A stretch of 64,000 nt of DNA from 21-14-0-10-47-8 sp966211795 (GCA_966211795.1 CBIHNW010000025.1:1-64000), one strand, 5' to 3'. Numbered from the stretch's first letter, positions 53,547 through 62,667 are shown. Notes: a model not told the origin generated them from the sequence alone. Numbers and translations are program-made.

Positions 53547-54698
53547 ATGAAAAACTGGATGCAAGTTTCAAAATTGATGATGATCGCTGCGGCTTCAGCC
53601 GCTTTGGCAAACCCGCAAGCGCTCGCCGCTCAAAGCACGGTCACCTCCGTAGATCACCCGATCGCCACTCAAAGCTCGGTCACCTCCGTAGCCAATGCCG
53701 TCACCGCCGAATCCTTGCTGCAATCTCGCATTCAGCGAGAAGCCGACGCCGGCGTTCCGCTCAAACACCGATCGATTCTCACCAGGGGACAAGGACACCC
53801 TTGCAAAACACTCTTGATGTTTCCGGGCCTGTACGAATCACCGGCGTATTTGAAGGGCTTGACCAAGTATTATACGAGCCACGGCTTTAACGTCGTGGCT
53901 TTGGGCCTGAGCGGCCACTTTCGCGCCGGCGATCCCGAGATGCGCCACTTCAGTTATCAGGACTGGCGTCACGACACGGAAGAGGGCTTAAAGATCGCCA
54001 AGCTTTTGGGACAGCCCGTTTTCGTTTTTGGTTACTCGACAGGCGGTACGATGGCCGCGGATCTGGCCCTGAGATTCCCGAAAGACGTTTCCGGATTGTT
54101 TTTATTTGCGCCCGCCCTGGATGTCACCGATTCCGTTCGCAACATGGTTCACCTGGGCTCCTTGCTCAACATCCAACCGGTCGCACTTTGCAATAAAGAG
54201 AAGCTAAGCCCCATGTGCAAAGCCATCGCCCACGTCGCCGCTGGCGGCGTGCAGAAAGCCCGCCCACTTCTGGCAGAAGGACTGTCATGGTCCCCGTTTG
54301 CTGGTCTACAAGTGCATCGTTACGTTGAAGCGATCTACAAAGAGCGTTCCGCCGCTTACACCACACCAACCGGCAGTGGCGATGGCGAGCGAAGCCTCAG
54401 TCGCAGCGAAGTCTTAAGCCAAATTTACGGCCAGATCTCAGCGCCAACTTTCCTCGTGGTCGATGAAGGAGATCTTACGGTCGCAACACCCTTGTCAGAA
54501 AAGGTCTTTGAAAATCTGCGCGGCCCAAAAGACATGATCGTCTACAAAGAGAAAGACGGCATCGCCCACACCAACATCACCAAATATGCCGAAGACAGTT
54601 TCAAAGGATCGCCAGAGCATTACAACCACTTCACCGACGATCTTGAAAAACGAATGGACCGCTTCCTCGACCAAGTTTCAATTTCTTGCGAAAAGTAA
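53547..54698 (+). CDS. Exported alpha/beta hydrolase
   Basis: 383 residues with a signal peptide (LMMIAAASAALANPQALA). A short repeat of TSV sequence follows at the mature N-terminus (two 13-residue units with STVTSV, SSVTSV). The fold has MFPGLYESP, GLSGHF, GYSTGGTMA with Ser164, VVDEGDLTVATP and GIAHTNIT with the catalytic His: a lysophospholipase/acyl-hydrolase-like serine hydrolase. Divergent from DUF2239 gene by 193 bases. The palindromic element, copy 2, follows it. Confidence 0.85.
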   Translation: MKNWMQVSKLMMIAAASAALANPQALAAQSTVTSVDHPIATQSSVTSVANAVTAESLLQSRIQREADAGVPLKHRSILTRGQGHPCKTLLMFPGLYESPAYLKGLTKYYTSHGFNVVALGLSGHFRAGDPEMRHFSYQDWRHDTEEGLKIAKLLGQPVFVFGYSTGGTMAADLALRFPKDVSGLFLFAPALDVTDSVRNMVHLGSLLNIQPVALCNKEKLSPMCKAIAHVAAGGVQKARPLLAEGLSWSPFAGLQVHRYVEAIYKERSAAYTTPTGSGDGERSLSRSEVLSQIYGQISAPTFLVVDEGDLTVATPLSEKVFENLRGPKDMIVYKEKDGIAHTNITKYAEDSFKGSPEHYNHFTDDLEKRMDRFLDQVSISCEK

Positions 54699-54735
54699 AA
54701 CCGCTCCCGACTGTTCCACAGACGAAGGAAAGAAC

Positions 54736-54829
54736 GGCACTCATCCACGATGTTGACCGTCGGTACGGAGCGTTTTCGTGAATTCAAGATAACATGCCAT
54801 ACCAACGGCAAAGATCGTGGATGAGTGCC
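54736..54829 (-). repeat. Palindromic element, copy 2
   Basis: 94 bases with perfect 16-base ends GGCACTCATCCACGAT and ATCGTGGATGAGTGCC, continued inward by imperfect pairing over about 17 more bases, and a loop of about 28. Reverse complement matches copy 1 at 32621-32712. It starts 38 bases after the hydrolase stop. Confidence 0.9.
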
Positions 54830-54947
54830 CTCTCAAGATTCAAACTCGAAGCTCTCACAGCAAATGCTTTCACGAACGCGGACTCGGGCTCGGGCCGGGC
54901 AGGTTCCACCACTATTGGGGCGACAAACAGGGTGCGGGATCTGAAAT

Positions 54948-56177
54948 TTAATTCTTAGCGCGCAGAGCTTCTGAGGGTGAAAACTGGGAGGCACGCTTGG
55001 CGCTGAAGTAACTGCCTGAGAGTGCGATCAACGAGCCGAAGAGAAAGATCATCAAGACAAATTGCCATTCAAGATAAGCCGGGATCTGCGAGTCATAGTA
55101 AATATCTGGCAACACGTTGAGCGGATGTTTTTCGATCCACAGGCTTGTGCCCGAGCCGATGATCAATCCGGATCCTAAGCCCAAAGCGGCCAGACACAGA
55201 CCGATCTGCATGAAAAGTTTCTGTACGCCCATCGTGGAAAAGCCGATGGCGCGAAGAATGCCGATCTCTCGTCGCTTTTGCGAAATCAACAAAATCAGAA
55301 CTGAAATCATCGAAAGGCTTGCAATCAGGGCGGCAAGACTTAGAAACAAAGTGATCACAATTTTTTCCAGACGAAGCGCAAAGAACAAAGCCGAGTTTCG
55401 CTCTTTCCAAGTCTGCACCCGCACCTCGGGAAATCCCTGCATCTCCGCTTTGTAACGATCCGCTTGCGAAGGATCAGGGGTCCAGACTTCCATGCCGACT
55501 TGTCGACTGTCGGAATTTTGCAGGCGCTTTAGGGTGTGATCGCGAACGTAGAAAATATTTTGCGCGTCGACATCAGACAGACTGGTCGAGATCAGGCGCT
55601 TGACCTTTACGCGCTCGTACTTGGGCGTTTCACCGGGTGGCAGCAGCAAGCTTTCCGGCGGAATCACCATGATCGAGTCTCCTTCAAAAACGCCGAGACT
55701 GATTGCCAAATCCACACCCATCAAAATTTCACCAGGCCCCAGGACCTCGAGCTTTAAGGGTTCCGTTTTATTTTTGCTATCGAGCTTGTGCATGTCCTTC
55801 AACATGCGATCCAGGCTTTCTTGCGTCAATCCGCGCGCGACACCGCCGCGGAAATGCCCATCCAGCGTGCGGATGATGACGTCCTGGTTTTCAAAAATCT
55901 GCACACGCAGATCGCTTTGATTTTTAAGCTTCGTCGCCAGCGGATGTGCGTCCAAAAGTGCCGCTGACTTGACGCCCGGAATTTCAACCGTCAAATGCGG
56001 TTCGACAGCGATGGTGCGCTCTTGAATGTTGCGATTCAAAGCCGTCATCACGGAAATAACGATGACCAGGGCGCTCACCGAAATGCAAAGCCCGATCACC
56101 GTGAGCCACGAGATCTTCTTCACCAAAGCGCCAGCCCGGCTCGAAAACAGGTATTTTTTAAAGAAATCCAGGAACAT
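54948..56177 (-). CDS. LolC/LolE-like ABC transporter permease
   Basis: 409 residues with an N-terminal membrane segment (LTVIGLCISVSALVIVISVMTAL), a periplasmic MacB-type domain of about 220 residues, and three membrane segments at the end. KRREIGILRAIGFSTMGVQKLFM and SYFSAKRASQFSPSEALRAKN are permease signatures of FtsX/LolC proteins. It follows the mlaD-like gene by 14 bases. Lol permeases release lipoproteins; here it may instead extend the Mla system. No LolD is adjacent. Confidence 0.88.
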   Translation of the reverse strand: MFLDFFKKYLFSSRAGALVKKISWLTVIGLCISVSALVIVISVMTALNRNIQERTIAVEPHLTVEIPGVKSAALLDAHPLATKLKNQSDLRVQIFENQDVIIRTLDGHFRGGVARGLTQESLDRMLKDMHKLDSKNKTEPLKLEVLGPGEILMGVDLAISLGVFEGDSIMVIPPESLLLPPGETPKYERVKVKRLISTSLSDVDAQNIFYVRDHTLKRLQNSDSRQVGMEVWTPDPSQADRYKAEMQGFPEVRVQTWKERNSALFFALRLEKIVITLFLSLAALIASLSMISVLILLISQKRREIGILRAIGFSTMGVQKLFMQIGLCLAALGLGSGLIIGSGTSLWIEKHPLNVLPDIYYDSQIPAYLEWQFVLMIFLFGSLIALSGSYFSAKRASQFSPSEALRAKN

Positions 56178-56191
56178 CCGGAAAGACTAGC

Positions 56192-57172
56192 TTATTTGTC
56201 CTGGCTCGGCATGCGTTTTTTGTTTTTGGATCGCTGCGCTTCTTCTTCGCGCACTTCCTCGGCGTTTCCTTTGACCAGGAAGGACTTTTCCATGGCTTTG
56301 ATTAGCACCACGGCCTCGTCCAAAGCTTCCAGCGCTCGGCGGCTGGACTGCGGAAGATCGGGCGCAATTTCAGCCAAGGCCGGAATCACGACTTTGAACT
56401 CTTCCGTTAGCACGGCCAAATTGCCCACAAGCTTTGTCATGTCCTTTGCCATGTGGGGCGCTTCGCGATTGATCTCGGGAATGATTTGATTGAGCTCTTT
56501 CGTCGTCACGGCAAGCTCTTTTAGCACCACGCCCAAGTTTTCATCCTTAGTGGCCTGACGCGAAAGTTTGATCACTTCAAGCGACATCGTGTTGAGGCTT
56601 TTCAGCAAGGGATCGATGCGGTCAAAGGCATTGATGAAGGCCTGCGTTCGATTTTTATCCAAAAACGCTTCCGCCAGAAACTTGAGATTGTCCATCATTC
56701 CGCTCATGGTCTTTAAATAAGTGCCAAGCTCGCGGCCACTCATCAGCGTCAAGAGATCCATGCCTTCTTCAGACGCCATCGCGCTGCCATCGGCCAAGGG
56801 GCCGGCGGTGGTTGAGCCCACCGAAATGTCGAGCACGCGATCGCCGATGACGAAAGGTCGAATCAATTGGGCGACCGAATCGGTTTTAATTTTTCCTTCG
56901 AATTTGCTGAGCACGTAGAACTTGACCAAAATGCGGTTGTCGCTCGTCAGCTCCACTTCTTCGACGCTGCCGGCTTTCAGACCTTGAATCTGAACCGTCG
57001 TCCCCGGATGCACGCCATCACCTGAAACAAATGAAGTGGACCAATGAAGTTTGCTATCGAACCAGCCTTGCTTCACGGCGACGCTTAAAAGCGCCAGCAC
57101 GAAGCCCGCGATCGAGGCCGCGACAAAAATGCCGGCGACACGTTCAAACTTATTGAACTTCACATGATTCAT
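56192..57172 (-). CDS. mlaD: MlaD-family (MCE) periplasmic substrate-binding protein
   Basis: 326 residues from the ATG at 57172, overlapping the mlaF-like stop (ATGA). A membrane anchor (VAGIFVAASIAGFVLALLSVAV) is followed by an MCE domain: GDGVHPGTTVQIQGLKAGSVEEVEL, KTDSVAQLIRPFVIGDRVLDISVG. A long helical tail (about 160-300) follows, longer than E. coli MlaD. A Lys/Arg-rich C-terminus ends RMPSQDK. It carries phospholipid between membranes together with the E and F proteins. Confidence 0.9.
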   Translation of the reverse strand: MNHVKFNKFERVAGIFVAASIAGFVLALLSVAVKQGWFDSKLHWSTSFVSGDGVHPGTTVQIQGLKAGSVEEVELTSDNRILVKFYVLSKFEGKIKTDSVAQLIRPFVIGDRVLDISVGSTTAGPLADGSAMASEEGMDLLTLMSGRELGTYLKTMSGMMDNLKFLAEAFLDKNRTQAFINAFDRIDPLLKSLNTMSLEVIKLSRQATKDENLGVVLKELAVTTKELNQIIPEINREAPHMAKDMTKLVGNLAVLTEEFKVVIPALAEIAPDLPQSSRRALEALDEAVVLIKAMEKSFLVKGNAEEVREEEAQRSKNKKRMPSQDK

Positions 57173-57879
57173 AAACTGACGACTTTCTTTTCCCCATCGA
57201 TGACGTCTTGATAAATTGTGCCGCAATCAATGAAAATTTCTTTGTGCGGCAAACAGTTCATCAACTGTTCATCAAAGGAACTGATGAAGACGTGCTGGGC
57301 TTTGTCTTTTTTGCGAAGCTCTTGCACGCAATCGAAAAATTTCAAAATTTGATCCTGACCCAAACCCACGCTCGGATCATCCAAGAGCAAAACTTGGGGC
57401 TCTAACATCAGCGCGCGGATCAGGCACGCCATTTTGCGCACACCACCCGGAACGGTTGAAGGACGCAGGTTTGCAAACTTTTGCACGCCCAGCATTCGCA
57501 TGTACTCGGCTGCCCGATCTTCCGCTTGTGGCTTCGAACAAACCTTATGATACACCAATGGCAGAGTGATATTTTCAAGCAGCGTGCGGTTGTGCAAAAG
57601 CCCGCCGAAATCAAAGCCGTAACCGATGCTGGTGCGGTAGGGAAGAAATTCCTCGAATGACATTTCGGCCACGTTCACGTCGTTGATCAGGTACTGACCC
57701 TTTTGGGGAACCACGAGCCCCGCCATGATTTGCAAGAGCGACGAGCGGCCCGATCCCGACGAAGCCTTCACCCACACGATTTCATTCATAGGGAAGTCAA
57801 AGTCCACTTGCTCGAACAAGGGCTCTTGGCCCTCGTGGTGAAAGGTCAAGCCTTCGAATTTTAAGCTTTGGATCTTCAT
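57169..57879 (-). CDS. mlaF: MlaF-like ABC ATPase with degenerate catalytic motifs
   Basis: 236 residues. The fold is clearly an ABC ATPase, but the Walker A reads SGSGRSS, Arg45 replacing the Lys; signature is VPGGVRK, with Pro for Ser; Walker B is VLLLDD, Asp168 replacing the catalytic Glu; and the H-loop is SSFDEQ with Phe202 for His. These four changes together make ATP hydrolysis doubtful. It overlaps mlaD and mlaE-like genes by four bases each. It may be a regulatory or lost ATPase, or hydrolysis relies on another protein. Confidence 0.87.
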   Translation of the reverse strand: MKIQSLKFEGLTFHHEGQEPLFEQVDFDFPMNEIVWVKASSGSGRSSLLQIMAGLVVPQKGQYLINDVNVAEMSFEEFLPYRTSIGYGFDFGGLLHNRTLLENITLPLVYHKVCSKPQAEDRAAEYMRMLGVQKFANLRPSTVPGGVRKMACLIRALMLEPQVLLLDDPSVGLGQDQILKFFDCVQELRKKDKAQHVFISSFDEQLMNCLPHKEIFIDCGTIYQDVIDGEKKVVSL

Positions 57880-58694
57880 AGAACCCCCATTTTCATTAGC
57901 TGGCTGAGATAGAAAAGTGACGTCACGGTGAGATTGAAAATAACGACGTAGATGATGGAATTGACCACGGCCTGCGTGGTGACGATCGGAACTTCGGTCG
58001 GACTGCGCTTCACCGAAAGCCCCTGATAGCAGGACACGACGAAAATGATCATGCCGCTAAAAGTGTTTTTCAAAAGAAAGAGCCACATGTCTTCAAACGC
58101 AAAAGCATTGGCCAAAGAATCCAGATAAAAGCTGGTCGGTAGATCATGCAAAAGCTTGGTCAGCAAAAATCCACCCAAAAGCGCCATCGCCGTAAAATAA
58201 AACGAAAGGCAGATCACGCTGATCACGCCGCCCACCAGTCGCGGAAACACGATGTAACTGAGAGGATTGATGCCCATCGCTTCCAGCGCTTCGATCTCGC
58301 GATTGGCGCGCATGTTGCCGACTTCGCTGGCCACCGCCGTTCCGGACCTGGCAATCACCACCAGCGCCGTCATCAAAGGACCGAGCTCGCGCACGATGAT
58401 CGCCACCAAAAGATTGCCGATCATTTGCGTGCCGCCAAACAGATGCAAATTCGAAGACGACTGCAGAATGACGACGCCGCCACTGGCCAGCGCCAGCACA
58501 GTGATCAAAGGCAGAGCTTGAAAACCGGTGAAATAAATCTGTGCCGAAATCACCGAGATGATGGTGCGAAGACCCTGAGATTGATCGCGCAAAGTTGCAC
58601 GCAAAGACAGATACACCATCAAAAGAACTTTTGAGGTGTACTCGAGATTGCTAGTCACTGTGCGACCGAGACGGTCAATAGAGGCCCAAACCAT
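57876..58694 (-). CDS. mlaE: MlaE-family permease
   Basis: 272 residues with five or six hydrophobic segments. VIVRELGPLMTALVVIARSGTAVASEVGNMRANREIEALEAMGINPLSYIVFPRLVGG is the MlaE signature. It forms the membrane part of a phospholipid ABC transporter with the ATPase and MCE protein downstream, in the order E-F-D. The mlaF start overlaps its stop by four bases. Confidence 0.93.
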   Translation of the reverse strand: MVWASIDRLGRTVTSNLEYTSKVLLMVYLSLRATLRDQSQGLRTIISVISAQIYFTGFQALPLITVLALASGGVVILQSSSNLHLFGGTQMIGNLLVAIIVRELGPLMTALVVIARSGTAVASEVGNMRANREIEALEAMGINPLSYIVFPRLVGGVISVICLSFYFTAMALLGGFLLTKLLHDLPTSFYLDSLANAFAFEDMWLFLLKNTFSGMIIFVVSCYQGLSVKRSPTEVPIVTTQAVVNSIIYVVIFNLTVTSLFYLSQLMKMGVL

Positions 58695-58814
58695 ACGGCT
58701 TTTATCGGTTTAGGCGGGACTTAAGTTAATTCAAGGAAGGGCCAGTTTCCGATGAAGATTTCGAGACGAGCCGCAAGTTTTCCATGTGGCTTGACCAAGC
58801 CCAAGGCGAAAGCC

Positions 58815-59384
58815 TCAATAAGCCCAGGTGGCGTAGAACATGGACTTCAGGACTTCGGTCGAGATTTCCCAAACGCTGGACTCGGACCGACCGGGATTCA
58901 CCGCGAAAGGAATCAGCTGAATTGTCTCAGGATAGCTCGCATGAAAGGTCTGCAGGGCGCGGTACATGTGAAAGTTCGAGGTCACGACCGCCACGTCTCG
59001 ACAGGACAGCGCTTCGACCAAAGGCAAAGTCTGCTGGGCATTTCCAAAAGTCGTCGTCGAGCGACGATCGAGCACCACATCTTTTTCGCTGACGTCACCG
59101 TAGAAGGGCCAAAGCGGAAAAATATCTCGCAATGTCGCATTGGCAAAAACGCCCGAGATGATCAGCTTCTTCACCTGCCCGCGCGAAAGAAGATCCAAGC
59201 CTTCCCGCACGCGGTTCGATCCACCCGTCAACACCACTGCACAGTCCGCACTGATATCATCCGTCCACGAATTGATCGGCTGCGAGGAAATGATTCGGTA
59301 TTCACGGCCAAAGGCAATCGCGAAGCCAATGACCATAATCAGGACAAGGTAAAAAACTGGGCGCTTGGGCCAAGCCTTTATCAC
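58815..59384 (-). CDS. YdcF/ElyC-like (DUF218) membrane protein
   Basis: 189 residues with an N-terminal membrane segment (VFYLVLIMVIGFAIAFG). ADCAVVLTGGSNRVREGLDLLSRGQVKKLIISG, SEKDVVLDRRSTTTFGNAQ and VVTSNFHMYRA are the DUF218 core, a nucleotide-like or metal site of unclear chemistry linked to envelope polysaccharides. Seven bases separate it from the RidA gene upstream. Confidence 0.88.
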   Translation of the reverse strand: MIKAWPKRPVFYLVLIMVIGFAIAFGREYRIISSQPINSWTDDISADCAVVLTGGSNRVREGLDLLSRGQVKKLIISGVFANATLRDIFPLWPFYGDVSEKDVVLDRRSTTTFGNAQQTLPLVEALSCRDVAVVTSNFHMYRALQTFHASYPETIQLIPFAVNPGRSESSVWEISTEVLKSMFYATWAY

Positions 59385-59391
59385 GCGGTCA

Positions 59392-59769
59392 TCACTTGGC
59401 GGCGGTCACTTCGATTTCAACGTTCACACCTTTTGGCAAAGCCGCGACCGCAACGGTCGAACGTGCCGGAGGTTGCTCGGTGAAAAAACGTCCGTAAACT
59501 TCGTTCACGGTTTGAAAATCACCCATGCTGGTCAGGTAAATCGTGGTCTTGACGACGTTCTTGAAAGTCAAACCGGCCGCTTGCAAGACCGCATCGATAT
59601 TTTTCATCACCAATTCCGCTTGGCCTTTGATGTCGCCAGTGAAAACCTGATTGGTTGCTGGATCCAAAGGAATCTGGCCCGAGCAGAAAACCAAATTTCC
59701 GACTTCGATCGCTTGCGAGTAAGGACCGATTGGAGCTGGAGCGCTATTTGTCAAAATCACTTTTTTCAT
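59392..59769 (-). CDS. ridA: RidA-family enamine/imine deaminase
   Basis: 125 residues from the ATG at 59769. GPYSQAIEVGNLVFCSGQIPLDPATN, GDIKGQAELVMKNIDAVLQAAG and PPARSTVAVAALPKGVNVEIEVTA are RidA marks, with the Arg of PPARSTV binding the carboxylate. It hydrolyses reactive enamines from PLP enzymes such as threonine dehydratase. Confidence 0.95.
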   Translation of the reverse strand: MKKVILTNSAPAPIGPYSQAIEVGNLVFCSGQIPLDPATNQVFTGDIKGQAELVMKNIDAVLQAAGLTFKNVVKTTIYLTSMGDFQTVNEVYGRFFTEQPPARSTVAVAALPKGVNVEIEVTAAK

Positions 59770-59794
59770 GTTCAACCTCGATTGCAATGATCGA

Positions 59795-60286
59795 TTAAAA
59801 GTAAAAAACAATTCCGGCATTCAAGAAAGAATCACCCAGCGTGCGAAAACGAGTTTTCTTCACCGTCGTGATCCCCATGCCTGTCTCAAAATTAAATCCC
59901 AAAGAATCAAGCCCCGGCAGAAAAAATTCGCCACCCACCACGGCCGCCACTTCGTAGCCCGAGTCCTTGCTGCTGGCAACCTCTTGATTGACCATCGCCA
60001 CGTGCCCGCCGCCAAAGAAATTCATATTTTCTTCCTTGAAGATCAAGCGCCGGACGCCACCAGCAAAGGCAAATTTCGAGTTGTTATCTTCCGTGTCCAC
60101 GCCCAAAGATCCAAAGACGTTAAAATCCGGAGATGGATAATAGAAAATCGCGACACTTGGAAGGCTCATGGTCACCAACGAGTTGCGATAGCCCACGCCC
60201 ATACGGCTGGTGAGGTCCTTCGCATTTGCGGTTGCCGCCAATCCCAATGCGCTGATGAAAATACTGAATGCCAAAAAGAATCTCAT
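59795..60286 (-). CDS. Small outer-membrane beta-barrel protein
   Basis: 163 residues from the ATG at 60286. A signal peptide (FLAFSIFISALGLAATANA) and about eight amphipathic strands end in FLNAGIVFYF with terminal Phe. This is the size of OmpX/OmpA-type eight-stranded barrels. No specific family is recognised. It precedes ridA on the same strand, with 25 bases between them. Confidence 0.8.
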   Translation of the reverse strand: MRFFLAFSIFISALGLAATANAKDLTSRMGVGYRNSLVTMSLPSVAIFYYPSPDFNVFGSLGVDTEDNNSKFAFAGGVRRLIFKEENMNFFGGGHVAMVNQEVASSKDSGYEVAAVVGGEFFLPGLDSLGFNFETGMGITTVKKTRFRTLGDSFLNAGIVFYF

Positions 60287-60439
60287 GTCGTCTCCGTGCT
60301 GTATCAAAAAATGAACCCCTTTATTCAAGCGGCACTTGTCAAAATCAGCAACGAAAATGGCGTGAGGCAACATGTCATGCCACCACTATGGACAAGCGCC
60401 AGGTCCTCAAGTACGGTTTTGAGAAGTCATTTTCAATGT

Positions 60440-60515
60440 GGGCCTGTAGCGCAGCTGGGAGCGCGCTTGCATGGCATGCAAGAGGTCGTCGGTTCAATCC
60501 CGATCAGGTCCACCA
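60440..60515 (+). tRNA. tRNA-Ala (anticodon GGC), CCA encoded
   Basis: Acceptor GGGCCTG (60440-60446) pairs with CAGGTCC (60505-60511); discriminator A and CCA end at 60515. The anticodon arm is CTTGC-ATGGCAT-GCAAG, giving GGC. T arm with GGTTCAATCC. 76 nt in total. Small secreted genes follow it. Confidence 0.95.
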
Positions 60516-60533
60516 CTTTGTTCAAAGTCGCCT

Positions 60534-61127
60534 ATGCAACAGTTTGCGATCTCCATTTTAGCACTCATGGCGGTTTCACTGGCTGGAACTCCATCATTTT
60601 CTTCTGATAATGTCTTGCAAGGAAATTGGCAGGCTCAGTGTGCGCCTTTACCGGATCGACATTCGGCCCTTGGCAGCCTTCACTTGAACGAAGGAACTTT
60701 GACAGCTCATTTTGTTCTTTTTGCCGATAAGAGCTGTGAGACGCAAAATCTTACGATCGACATGAATTCTCAATACGTCGTCGTCAACTCGCCAGGAATC
60801 GTCCGTAACATTGATTTGGTTCCAACTTCAGTTCAAATGACGCTGCTCAATCCTGACGTTGTTCAGTACTATAACAAAAATCAAATCTGCAATCTCTCGG
60901 GTTGGGAATTGAATCAACCAAAAGACATTTCAGGGGCTAGCTGTCCCGCCTTCCATGCTCCCAAAAATGACCAAATCAATTACGATATTTTTCAAATATC
61001 AGCTGGAACTTTGAGATTTGGCGCTTTCCCAAACGCAGGCGCAACGATCCAAGAAGATCGCCCCGCGGACATTCAGAAAAGTCCAGAATTCAAAATTCAA
61101 ACAGATCCCCGACCTCCCTATCTCTAA
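60534..61127 (+). CDS. Exported hypothetical protein
   Basis: 197 residues from the ATG at 60534, 18 bases after tRNA-Ala; upstream frame passes through the tRNA. A signal peptide (FAISILALMAVSLAGTPSF) is followed by a beta-rich lipocalin-like segment (LQGNWQAQCAPLPDR, LHLNEGTLTAHFVLFADKSC). Cysteines at four mature positions suggest two disulfides. No family assigned. Confidence 0.72.
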   Translation: MQQFAISILALMAVSLAGTPSFSSDNVLQGNWQAQCAPLPDRHSALGSLHLNEGTLTAHFVLFADKSCETQNLTIDMNSQYVVVNSPGIVRNIDLVPTSVQMTLLNPDVVQYYNKNQICNLSGWELNQPKDISGASCPAFHAPKNDQINYDIFQISAGTLRFGAFPNAGATIQEDRPADIQKSPEFKIQTDPRPPYL

Positions 61128-61206
61128 CTTGCAGTTTTTGATTTGCTTGGTGAATATATTCAACAGGCACTTCAGAATTAAATCCGATTCTGCCCAGGAG
61201 GCTTTC

Positions 61207-61554
61207 ATGAAGATCTTGATTTTCGCAACCGGCTTGCTTGTTTCGGTAATGGCGATGGCTCAATCTCCGACTGAAAATATCAGCGCGCAAATGGCCCAAC
61301 AGGGGTGCGTCCCGCATCGGGATCAAAATGGCGAGATCTCTCGGCTCGATTGCAACAAACAAACCGGCAAGCAATATCAAATGCTCGGCGTCCGCAAATC
61401 AAATCAGCTCTTGCGAACAAGCCCAAATCAAAATGACCTCGATCAGAATTTTCAAAAGAGTTTAAGAAACAGCAGCCCCCAAGTTCAGCAAGCCTATTTA
61501 AAAGCGGCAAAAGAGCTCGAAGAGAAGAAAAAAATCGAATCTGAAAATCGATAA
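61207..61554 (+). CDS. Small exported hypothetical protein
   Basis: 115 residues from the ATG at 61207 with CAGGAGG upstream. Signal peptide (LIFATGLLVSVMAMAQ), then a charged mature part with two Cys (QQGCVPHRD, RLDCNKQ) that could form a disulfide, and a helical, charged C-terminus ending EEKKKIESENR. Likely secreted; unknown function. Confidence 0.7.
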   Translation: MKILIFATGLLVSVMAMAQSPTENISAQMAQQGCVPHRDQNGEISRLDCNKQTGKQYQMLGVRKSNQLLRTSPNQNDLDQNFQKSLRNSSPQVQQAYLKAAKELEEKKKIESENR

Positions 61555-61759
61555 GATATGGGAGCCAACAAAATCTCGATTTCGGCACTTCTTCTGTCGT
61601 TGGCGTAGTCATTTCGACGGAATGAGATTTTCTGAATTACAAACATTAGCACCCCGATCAACGTAGCATCCGTCAAACCGAACTATGCCTTGGGTATTGA
61701 CTCTGGAATACTCATTGCAAGATGGGCCGCTGGAATCAAATCGGCACCAGGGGGTCACT

Positions 61760-62278
61760 TTGAAAATTCGAAATTTTATTTTTGCTATCGCATTTTTTCT
61801 TCTCGCCTATTTAACTGCAAGCGCCTGCCCATCCATCTGTGGCTCGCCAACCTGCAGCGGCTATGATGGTCCCGGCGGCCCATGCTACAGCGGTCCCGGC
61901 GGACCCATGTATGCCGGACCCGGTGGCGCCATGTATGATGGCCCCGGCGGGCCTCGGTACTCAGGTCCCGGTGGTGCGTGCTACGACGGCCCCGGCGGAG
62001 CCTGTTATGCGGGTCCTGGCGGACCTGATGATTCGGGCCCGGGCGGCGCATGTTACGACGGTCCCGGTGGACCTCGATATTCGGGCCCCGGTGGTGCGTG
62101 CTACGATGGACCGGGCGGACCGCTTTATGATGGTCCCGGTGGCCCCCGATATGACGGCCCTGGTGGCACTTGCTACGACGGACCGGGCGGCAATTGTTAT
62201 AGCGGCCCCGGGGTTTACGGATCTGGCGCTCACTGCCCTCGCATCTGCACCAATCCTTGTCCCTGCCCAAACAACTAA
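61760..62278 (+). CDS. Secreted repeat protein of GPGG octapeptides
   Basis: 172 residues from a TTG at 61760 with AGGGGG upstream; an ATG at 61685 is in frame but would add a polar stretch before the signal. After the signal (FAIAFFLLAYLTASA) and a short Cys segment come fifteen units of Y-x-GPGG-x-x, an 8-residue repeat coded by 24-base units; Cys recurs as the last residue of several units. The tail has six Cys, CPRICTNPCPCP. The GPGG motif resembles elastic silk-type repeats and could form a secreted fibre or adhesive held by disulfides. Function is inference. Confidence 0.8.
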   Translation: MKIRNFIFAIAFFLLAYLTASACPSICGSPTCSGYDGPGGPCYSGPGGPMYAGPGGAMYDGPGGPRYSGPGGACYDGPGGACYAGPGGPDDSGPGGACYDGPGGPRYSGPGGACYDGPGGPLYDGPGGPRYDGPGGTCYDGPGGNCYSGPGVYGSGAHCPRICTNPCPCPNN

Positions 62279-62352
62279 GCGTTGAATCCGACATCGTTCC
62301 CAATCCATGTTCAGAAACGCTACGGACAAAAAATTTATTTTACACAACGAAG

Positions 62353-62383
62353 ACAGGCTCCTCAAACGAATGAGCCTGTTTTC
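62353..62383 (+). terminator. Rho-independent terminator after the GPGG gene
   Basis: Stem ACAGGCTC / GAGCCTGT with an 11-base loop and a TTTT tail, 74 bases after the stop. Confidence 0.75.
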
Positions 62384-62667
62384 AATTACGCTCTTTGTTT
62401 GGCGCACTAGCGAACCTAATCTTCGACCTTAATGCAGACATGCGATTCAGGAGATTTGAATGGACCTTCAGACGAACGAAGCAATTCAAATGGATTGCTA
62501 AACGCAGGTTCGTTGGCGAAGCCGAACTAGATGTACTCATCGTCTCCTCAATGGTTAACACCTCTAACCCACTATTGCAGTCGAGCGCAGGCGCACGAAT
62601 GAGCTGAGCCTCGCCGAACTGCTGGGCGATCGCCATGCATTCCCTTTTGGGGTGTACGGAGTATTCT
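62384..62667. other. Intergenic region without a clear gene
   Basis: Short open frames run on both strands (plus 62395-62607, minus 62382-62636) but neither has a ribosome site or recognisable family. The plus frame contains a basic aromatic stretch FRRFEWTFRRTKQFK. I see no repeat here apart from the operator that follows. Confidence 0.4.

Noticed and set aside
53601..53720. Short direct repeat in the hydrolase N-terminus as a mobile element
   Set aside because: Two diverged in-frame units of 39 bases code for TSV-rich residues of the linker; ordinary internal duplication.
61785..62303. 172-codon minus-strand and 148-codon plus-strand frames across the GPGG repeats
   Set aside because: Repetitive DNA stays open in other frames; only the TTG frame gives a signal peptide and regular GPGG units.
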